Positions 57,137 through 64,000 of a DNA stretch of 64,000 nucleotides are shown one piece after another. Both the position numbers and the translations under genes were made by a program. Positions within the stretch are counted from its first letter, which is position 1. Each line of letters opens with the position of its first letter. The DNA comes from Deinococcus frigens DSM 12807 (GTDB lineage Bacteria; Deinococcota; Deinococci; Deinococcales; Deinococcaceae). The stretch is taken from contig NZ_JNIW01000015.1 in NCBI RefSeq assembly GCF_000701425.1, positions 20,543-84,542 of the forward strand. Direction: 5' to 3'. Below the pieces are notes generated by a model. That model made no database searches, had not been told where the DNA came from, and saw nothing but the letters and a program-made list of their open reading frames with translations.

Positions 57137-58192
57137 TCACCGTGAGACGGCCCCCTCTAACAGCCGGTCAAGCTCGGCCCCGTCCAGATCACGCCCGATG
57201 AACACGATCTCGCTGAACGCCTCGGCGGGGTCATGCCACTCTCCGGCCCCCTCCAGCGCCAGTTGCCGCCCGGTGTGGTTCCACAGGGTGGCCAGACCGT
57301 CGCCCAGATTGACCCAGCCCTTGCTGCGAATCACGTTTCTGGGCAAACCGCCGATCAGCACCTTTTGCAGGGCCGCCGAATCAAAGGGCTGGGCCGCGCG
57401 GTAGATGTGGGTGCCCAGCCCATAAGTCTCGCTCTCGGGGGGGTGTTCCTTTTCCAGCTCGGCCATCCAGGCGTCCATCTGGCTGGCCTGATCAAAGTCG
57501 AACAGACCCACGTCCAGCACCTCGGCCACGTTCACCTGACCGTGCTGGGCTTCCAGCAGGCGGGCGTGCGGATTGGTGATGCCCACCAGTTCGCGCAGTT
57601 GCTGCACGTCGTCCGGCGCGGCCAGATCGGTTTTATTGAGGACCACGATGTCGGCAAATTCGAGTTGTTCGGCCAGCAGCTCCCCGAAGCCCCGCTCGAA
57701 GTCGTCGCCGGGAATGGTGTCCTGGCGGTTCCAGAGGTCAAAGAATTGGGCGCTGTCCACCACCGTCACCATCGCGTCCACATGCACCCGCCCCAGCAGG
57801 TTGGGAATGGCTGCCTGACCGGGTTCGGGTTCGATCTCCAGTTCCTCGGGCGTCAGGCAGAAGCTCTGGGCGATGGGCAGCGGCTCGCCGATTCCGGTGG
57901 ACTCGATCAGGATGGCGTCCAGCTCGCGGGTGTCAAGCAGGTCTTCCACGGCCAGCAGCAGATCGCCGCGCAGCGTGCAGCAGATGCAGCCGTTGGACAG
58001 CTCAATCGTCTGCTCGTCGGTCTTGACCACCAGACTGGCGTCGATGTTGACCGCGCCGAATTCGTTGACAATCACGGCGATTTTGCGTCCACCGGACTGG
58101 CGGATCAGGTGGTTGAGCAGTGTGGTCTTGCCCGCGCCCAGAAAACCGCACAGCACGGTGATGGGCACAGATGGAGAGGCAGGGAAGGTCAT
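57137..58192 (-). CDS. CobW/COG0523-family GTPase (zinc chaperone-like)
   Basis: 351 residues. P-loop [20 protein letters not shown], metal motif [13 protein letters not shown] (CxCC), Walker [13 protein letters not shown]-motif LNKTDL. The CobW C-terminal domain is seen at [17 protein letters not shown]. Members often deliver zinc under scarcity. Gene order CobW-rpmB-znuA and the Zur-like site at 58203-58218 support that. ATG 58192. Confidence 0.93.
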   Translation of the reverse strand: MTFPASPSVPITVLCGFLGAGKTTLLNHLIRQSGGRKIAVIVNEFGAVNIDASLVVKTDEQTIELSNGCICCTLRGDLLLAVEDLLDTRELDAILIESTGIGEPLPIAQSFCLTPEELEIEPEPGQAAIPNLLGRVHVDAMVTVVDSAQFFDLWNRQDTIPGDDFERGFGELLAEQLEFADIVVLNKTDLAAPDDVQQLRELVGITNPHARLLEAQHGQVNVAEVLDVGLFDFDQASQMDAWMAELEKEHPPESETYGLGTHIYRAAQPFDSAALQKVLIGGLPRNVIRSKGWVNLGDGLATLWNHTGRQLALEGAGEWHDPAEAFSEIVFIGRDLDGAELDRLLEGAVSR

Positions 58193-58202
58193 CTACTGGT
58201 AA

Positions 58203-58218
58203 TGATATACTATTATCA
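58203..58218. promoter_or_regulatory. Zur-box-like palindrome between divergent genes
   Basis: TGATA (58203-58207) and TATCA (58214-58218) form a palindrome around a six-base centre, with outer AA/AT bases partly matching, in an AT-rich window that contrasts with the GC-rich surroundings. The form fits TGATA-N-TATCA type Zur sites. It lies 11 bases before the CobW start and 6 bases before the divergent 145-residue ORF. Confidence 0.6.
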
Positions 58219-58223
58219 ATAAC

Positions 58224-58661
58224 ATGACAAGCGTTGATCTGCGGTCCTGTTGCCCCCTGACCGTCCAGTTCTGGCTGCTGGGTCTGGACTCCCGGCAGGG
58301 CCATCTGCTGTTGCGCGGCTTTCAGAAACGTCCAGCGTCCCAGGGCAGCAGCACCTATGTTCTGGACCACCTGAGCCTGCACAGTTCCGGCCTGTGTCTC
58401 CGGCAGGAATCAGACCTGTTGCGGTTCAACCGGCGCACCCAGAGTTACACCCTGAACGAACGGCCCATTCCCGCAAAATTTGCCCGGCAGTTTCTGCGGC
58501 CCGCCCTGCAAGCCCATGAGGTCTGGACCATGCGGCGGTTTGGACCCGCCTACCGTCAGGGGCAATTCAGTGCCCAGCGCCCGCCCCGTCCGGTGGCCCG
58601 TTCGCTGGGAAGCTGGCGGCAGTACATCTCCCCGGCGGCCTTTCTGCTGCCCATGCTTTAA
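58224..58661 (+). CDS. hypothetical protein divergent from the zinc operon
   Basis: 145 residues. It starts MTSVDLRSCCPLTVQFWLLG with a Cys pair and runs GHLLLRGFQKRPASQGSSTY, RFNRRTQSYTLNERPIPAKF and ARSLGSWRQYISPAAFLLPM. Basic, no signal peptide, no recognisable family. ATG 58224 lies six bases from the Zur-like palindrome, so the gene may be zinc-controlled. Length and the lack of stop in a GC-rich frame are modest evidence. Confidence 0.6.
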   Translation: MTSVDLRSCCPLTVQFWLLGLDSRQGHLLLRGFQKRPASQGSSTYVLDHLSLHSSGLCLRQESDLLRFNRRTQSYTLNERPIPAKFARQFLRPALQAHEVWTMRRFGPAYRQGQFSAQRPPRPVARSLGSWRQYISPAAFLLPML

Positions 58662-58706
58662 AAAGTAAACTGTGCGTGCTTAACCAACTTCCGGGGTGGG
58701 CGGTGG

Positions 58707-58712
58707 TACGCT
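58707..58712 (+). promoter_or_regulatory. -10 element TACGCT for trxB
   Basis: TACGCT lies six bases before ATG 58719; no ribosome site. Confidence 0.65.
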
Positions 58713-58718
58713 TTTCTT

Positions 58719-59696
<978 letters not shown>

Positions 59697-59701
59697 GACG
59701 T

Positions 59702-59707
59702 TAGAAT
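59702..59707 (+). promoter_or_regulatory. -10 element TAGAAT
   Basis: TAGAAT lies seven bases before ATG 59715, in the gap of 18 bases after trxB. Confidence 0.65.
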
Positions 59708-59714
59708 TTCTTAC

Positions 59715-60176
59715 ATGAGACGCCTTCTGCTCGCCCCTCTGTTCGCACTCAGCGCCTGCTCGCCCACATCATCTTTGTACATCGATAAAAACGGTTTAGA
59801 GGATCCCATCTTCGCCCCCGGTCAGGTCTGGACTGTGGACTGGGGCGACGGACGAGGCGATACCTTCACCGTGCCGCCTGTGGCTTTTGCCAAAGGCGGT
59901 GTATTCGCCTACGCTGGCAAACTCCAGAACGGTCGCACCGTGCGTTTCAATCACCGCCTTGAAGGTGAGCAAGCTGCCTACGCCCAGGTTGGCATCGATG
60001 GTAACTTCAAAGACGACGGCTGGCACTGTCTGATCTATAACCCCCGCTCCCTAGCGCTCAACATCCCCCAAGGCGGGCTGTACACCAGCATCTATGACAG
60101 CGCGCGTGACGACCTGTACATCTACAGTGGTGCGGCGGGTGGCATGCCGCGCTGCACCATCACTCGGATGAGCTGA
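59715..60176 (+). CDS. small lipoprotein
   Basis: 153 residues. Signal MRRLLLAPLFALSACSPTSS with lipobox LSAC. The rest is beta-rich (WTVDWGDGRGDTFTVPPVAF, GGVFAYAGKLQNGRTVRFNH), without known family. Outer surface or periplasm. Leaderless start. Confidence 0.8.
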   Translation: MRRLLLAPLFALSACSPTSSLYIDKNGLEDPIFAPGQVWTVDWGDGRGDTFTVPPVAFAKGGVFAYAGKLQNGRTVRFNHRLEGEQAAYAQVGIDGNFKDDGWHCLIYNPRSLALNIPQGGLYTSIYDSARDDLYIYSGAAGGMPRCTITRMS

Positions 60177-60353
60177 ACTGAAACTGTCTTGGGCGCACTC
60201 TCGCCGCACTACCTGTACAAACTGGGATCTAGAAGTCTACTCGTTTGACTCCATCAATGACCGAAATTTATGCCTGGAGTTCTTCTAGGTAGGAGGCGGC
60301 TGATCGAGCTGGCCTCCCGCTCTTTTCTTGCAGTTCCGGGGCCTACTTTCCAC

Positions 60354-60359
60354 TATCCT
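60354..60359 (+). promoter_or_regulatory. -10 element TATCCT
   Basis: TATCCT lies seven bases before ATG 60367; no ribosome site. Confidence 0.6.
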
Positions 60360-60366
60360 GATTTCC

Positions 60367-60882
60367 ATGAAGCCCCTGCGCCTGTCTGACCGCATAGGCC
60401 GCAAGGCGCTGGGTTACGCGGCCAAGGTGCGGCGGTTAGCGCGCAGCTTGCGGGCCGTGGACGCCCACCCGGATGACCCCTGGGCGCTGACCCACATGAC
60501 GCCCGGCGAGGCCCACGTATACGGGGGTATGGACCCGCGTGACCGCGAACACGCCTGCCGCGTGACCCTGCATCTGCTGCGCGAGCATCCACGGGCGGAC
60601 CCGGAACTGGTGGCCGCTGCCCTACTCCACGACTGCGGCAAGAGCGTGCGTCCGTACCGTGTGACCGAGCGCGTGCTGGTGGGGCTGGTGCCTACCCGGC
60701 TGGCGCGCTGGCTGCCCTCCGTGGGGGCGCTGGGCATCCGCGCACAGCACCCGGAACTGGGGGCTACGCTGCTGGCCCACGCCGGGGCCAGGGTGCGGGT
60801 GGCCGATCTGGTGGCCCGTCATCATCGCCCCGCCGGGGATACAGATGCCGGGCTGCTACACCATTACGACGATCAGGAATGA
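60367..60882 (+). CDS. HD-domain phosphohydrolase-like protein
   Basis: 171 residues. The HD motif is seen at LVAAALLHDCGKSVRPYRVT, with an earlier His in EHACRVTLHLLREHPR and a later VARHHRP. HD proteins cleave phosphate esters, often nucleotides. The substrate is unknown. The start at 60367 is supported by the leaderless signal. Confidence 0.88.
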   Translation: MKPLRLSDRIGRKALGYAAKVRRLARSLRAVDAHPDDPWALTHMTPGEAHVYGGMDPRDREHACRVTLHLLREHPRADPELVAAALLHDCGKSVRPYRVTERVLVGLVPTRLARWLPSVGALGIRAQHPELGATLLAHAGARVRVADLVARHHRPAGDTDAGLLHHYDDQE

Positions 60883-61041
60883 GGGACAGCTCAACGCTGT
60901 CGCCCGTCCGCATGGCCTTCATCGTCCTTTCAGGCCAGGGCCGCCACATTTCAGAGAGGAATAGAAGCGACAACATCCTGAAACGGACGGTGTGAAATTG
61001 ACGAGGGAGGACTGCTGGGCGACGGCGGGAAGGTTCGAATC

Positions 61042-61539
61042 CTACCGGGTCAGCGGTTTGGCCACGATGTTCTGACTCCGGGCGTCACGCAGCCAGTAGG
61101 TCTTGCCGCTGGCGTCCTGAAGCTGGGCGATCACGCGCACGTCCTCACCCGCCGTGAAGCCGTTCGCGCCGCCGCTGCCCCAGGCGCAGGCGTGGGCCGG
61201 GCAGGCGCTGGCCCTTGAAAAATCATTCAGCCGGGGCGACTGCCACAGGCCCGATCCCGTAAAGACATAGATGCCCGTGACCTTCAGTGGCGTGGACATG
61301 GCCGGGGTGCTGGCCTTTTCGCTGGTCTCCACCCTCACGCGCACCCTGAAGCGGTCCGCTTCCCGGACCAGTTGCGGGGCCGCCGTGAGGCTGAGCACCC
61401 GTCCCCCCAGATTCAAGGTGGTGGGTGCGCCCAGCAGGTCCCCCGCCAGCGGCGTTGGCGCGCTGCCCAGTGAGCCACAGCCTGCCAGGCCCAGACCGCA
61501 CAGCAACACTCCGGTTCGCGCCAGTCCAGGGTTTCTCAT
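61042..61539 (-). CDS. small lipoprotein
   Basis: 165 residues. Signal GVLLCGLGLAGCGSLGSA with lipobox LAGC. The rest is beta-rich with a pair of Cys (ASACPAHACAWGSGG) that may form a disulfide. No family recognised. Leaderless start with TAAAAT. Confidence 0.8.
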   Translation of the reverse strand: MRNPGLARTGVLLCGLGLAGCGSLGSAPTPLAGDLLGAPTTLNLGGRVLSLTAAPQLVREADRFRVRVRVETSEKASTPAMSTPLKVTGIYVFTGSGLWQSPRLNDFSRASACPAHACAWGSGGANGFTAGEDVRVIAQLQDASGKTYWLRDARSQNIVAKPLTR

Positions 61540-61545
61540 CCCACC

Positions 61546-61551
61546 ATTTTA
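61546..61551 (-). promoter_or_regulatory. -10 element TAAAAT
   Basis: TAAAAT on the reverse strand is six bases before ATG 61539. Confidence 0.6.
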
Positions 61552-61602
61552 AGGGACGCCTGAAGATCCCGCTATTATAAAAGCCCCGTCGCCACCGCCG
61601 CC

Positions 61603-62745
<1,143 letters not shown>

Positions 62746-62822
62746 TTGAGGCTCAGCCTAGAGCATCTGGCCCGCTCTGTTTGGGCGGCACAGCCCAGTG
62801 TTGCCCGCCGGACCGCCACCAC

Positions 62823-62857
62823 AAAAAATCTGCGGAAGCTGTTATTAGCTTCCGCAG
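62823..62857 (-). terminator. terminator of tRNA-Pro
   Basis: On the reverse strand CTGCGGAAGCT and AGCTTCCGCAG arms (62830-62840 and 62847-62857) form a perfect 11-bp hairpin with a six-base loop followed by six T. It lies about 50 bases after the tRNA. Confidence 0.9.
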
Positions 62858-62902
62858 AGGTTGTCAGGGCGGGACCCATTGATGGGGTGCCCTGTGAACT
62901 CG

Positions 62903-62983
<81 letters not shown>

Positions 62984-63075
62984 ATTCCCAGCCACAGAAC
63001 TATAGATGGTGAACGTCAATCGGTCAAGGGAGCAGGTCTGGCGGGGTGCGTCCCGCTGAAATGGGATGATGGTGT

Positions 63076-63279
63076 ATGGCAACGGAGCGAGAGATTCTAG
63101 GTCAAGTCATGGAACGTCATCTGGACCAGCTTTTGGAGGAGTCCGAGGGGCAGCTCAGCAATGCTGAGCTGGAACAGACTTTGCTCAATCAGCAGAGTCC
63201 GCTGATGCGAGAATTGTTCCAGACCCTCATTAACCTGCGCCAGAAGCAGGATTTTCCCCCCTCAGCACCAACCGACTGA
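63076..63279 (+). CDS. transposase N-terminal part, ends at frameshift
   Basis: 67 residues: MATEREILGQVMERHLDQLL, EESEGQLSNAELEQTLLNQQ, helical and Gln/Leu-rich. It ends at TGA 63277, but the next frame (+1) continues as the transposase from 63281 and is open back past 63230. A homopolymer TTTTCCCCCC (63252-63261) lies in the overlap. So it is the N-terminal part of a transposase made by frameshift, or broken by a one-base change. Confidence 0.7.
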   Translation: MATEREILGQVMERHLDQLLEESEGQLSNAELEQTLLNQQSPLMRELFQTLINLRQKQDFPPSAPTD

Positions 63280-63280
63280 C

Positions 63281-64000
63281 CCGCAGTGGTGCAGGGATGG
63301 CGCAACGACGCTCCTGATTCACGGCTGCTGGGGAGCGGTCAGGATTCCCGCGCAAACCTGGGAACATAGAACCAACCGGCGTCATCTCAGCCTGCCTAAA
63401 GATGCCAGCCTGGACACCAGCGGCTTCACCCCGCAAGCACTGGACCACCTGATGGCACTCAGTACAGCGGTGAGCTACGCCAGTGCGGTGAAGCTCGCCT
63501 GCCGATTTGGCCTGTCCGTTTCCACCAGTCAGCTTCAGCGGCTGATGGCACCGCTCGCGTATCAGACGGCACAGATGGTTCGTCATACCCTGAAACTTCG
63601 AGCGGAAGAACCGTTGCCCAATCTTCCCGGCACGAAGGGACGGGTGATGGTGGTGCAGGCTGATGGCGTGATCGTCCTCGGTCACAAGACAGGGAAGAAT
63701 GTCGTCAGAGACGACATTCCCAGAGAAACGGGTGAGGCGTTCGAGATCAAAGCGCTCACGGTCTACGCCGAGAATTCACCAGCCAACCGCATCACAGTGG
63801 CCGAAAAATGCGATGCAGACGAGTTTCTTCCACTGCTGGCCGGTTCTTTGCGGGTGGCGGGTGTATGGCAACAGGACACGCTGATCAGCGTGTCCGACGG
63901 CGCACTCTGGATCGAAGACCGCATGAACTGCCTGGGAGTTACGCAGCACGTCCTGGACGTGTTCCATGCCGTGAGCTATGTGGACAGGGTGAGGGAAGAT
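63281..64000 (+). CDS. transposase C-terminal part, +1 frame, truncated by window edge
   Basis: Frame 2 is open to the window end: PQWCRDGATTLLIHGCWGAV, then RHLSLPKDASLDTSGFTPQA, LMALSTAVSYASAVKLACRF, RVMVVQADGVIVLGHKTGKN, and VSDGALWIEDRMNCLGV followed by VLDVFHAVSYVDRVRED. The Asp-Gly and Asp-x-Phe-His motifs resemble the DDE-type transposases of the ISKra4/ISAzba1/ISMich2 groups. There is no good start in this frame; it is made either by frameshift from 63076 or not at all. Confidence 0.7.

Larger units (their letters stand above)
63044..64000 (+). mobile_element. insertion sequence, left part, ISKra4-like
   Basis: GGGTGCGTCCC (63044-63054), 22 bases before the transposase start, looks like a terminal repeat of ISKra4-type elements. 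The element runs to the right edge and holds the split transposase. The right end and target duplication lie outside the window. The family call rests on recalled motifs of the group, not a search. Confidence 0.55.

Noticed and set aside
61020..61050. A T-arm-like sequence GGTTCGAATCC after GCGGGAA
   Set aside because: No matching acceptor, D-arm or anticodon arm upstream, and the T-stem has a mismatch; not an intact tRNA. It may be chance or a decayed remnant.
63277..63279. Read-through or recoding of TGA in the transposase
   Set aside because: Reading on in the same frame meets a second stop after about 29 codons; the family-like sequence is in the +1 frame instead.
63230..63685. A 151-codon minus-strand frame at the right end
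   Set aside because: It is antisense to the transposase and has no ribosome site or family.

Overview
The window is a 64 kb piece of a high-GC bacterial chromosome that reads as Deinococcus. Support comes from a HerA-NurA pair, an L28 ribosomal protein of the Deinococcus/Thermus type, a multidomain CbiX-like protein resembling D. radiodurans DR2241, many secreted proteins with Tat or lipoprotein signals, and many genes that have no Shine-Dalgarno sequence but carry a TANNNT -10 element 6-8 nt before the start codon (leaderless transcription, known to be frequent in Deinococcus). The species is not identified.

Layout. 1-2.3 kb: leftward purine operon purC-purS-cupin-purQ-DinB-like (the last cut by the left edge), possibly led by a 34-codon cysteine-bearing ORF overlapping purC. 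2.3-8.2 kb: HEAT-repeat protein, CbiX/DR2241-like protein, EF-hand-like small protein, guaB-HIT operon and soxR. 8.2-15.8 kb: SoxR-box promoter driving a possible leader peptide and a VOC protein, then an ornithine cyclodeaminase-like protein, a glycine-rich repeat protein, a ChlI/MoxR-like ATPase, a tautomerase, several secreted or hypothetical proteins and msrB. 16-19.7 kb: a probable copper module (Cys-rich four-helix protein plus membrane DUF305 protein), an exported propeller-like protein and rluD. 19.9-23.5 kb: two tandem Tat-exported ferritin-like proteins, tatA, and an ECF sigma/anti-sigma pair. 23.6-26.5 kb: nurA-herA. 26.6-30.7 kb: osmoprotectant-type ABC importer with two permeases. 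30.9-36.9 kb: DUF3179 protein, small exported protein, P-loop kinase and a large type I pullulanase.

37.2-47.3 kb is an eight-gene galactoside operon, all leftward: DeoR-family regulator, sugar-binding protein, two permeases, GH42 beta-galactosidase, GH36 alpha-galactosidase, galT and galK. Uptake, hydrolysis and the first Leloir steps are therefore encoded together, but no ABC ATPase is present, so it is presumably supplied from elsewhere.

47.5-62.7 kb: FKBP isomerase, lepB, ABC-F protein, znuCB, acetyltransferase, PhoX-like protein, a second zinc cluster (CobW GTPase-rpmB-znuA) with a Zur-box-like palindrome upstream shared with a divergent orphan gene, trxB, small lipoproteins, an HD-domain protein and an acyl-CoA dehydrogenase. 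The right end holds tRNA-Pro(TGG) with its terminator, followed by the left part of an insertion sequence whose transposase is split by a +1 frameshift and runs off the window.

No CRISPR array, prophage or recognisable defence island was seen. The items most worth following are the Zur-box/orphan pair, the Tat-ferritin/TatA/ECF cluster, the frameshifted transposase, the glycine-repeat protein beside the ChlI-like ATPase, the Cys-rich mini-ORF overlapping purC, the SoxR-controlled leader ORF and an imperfect hairpin of about 73 nt beyond znuA.
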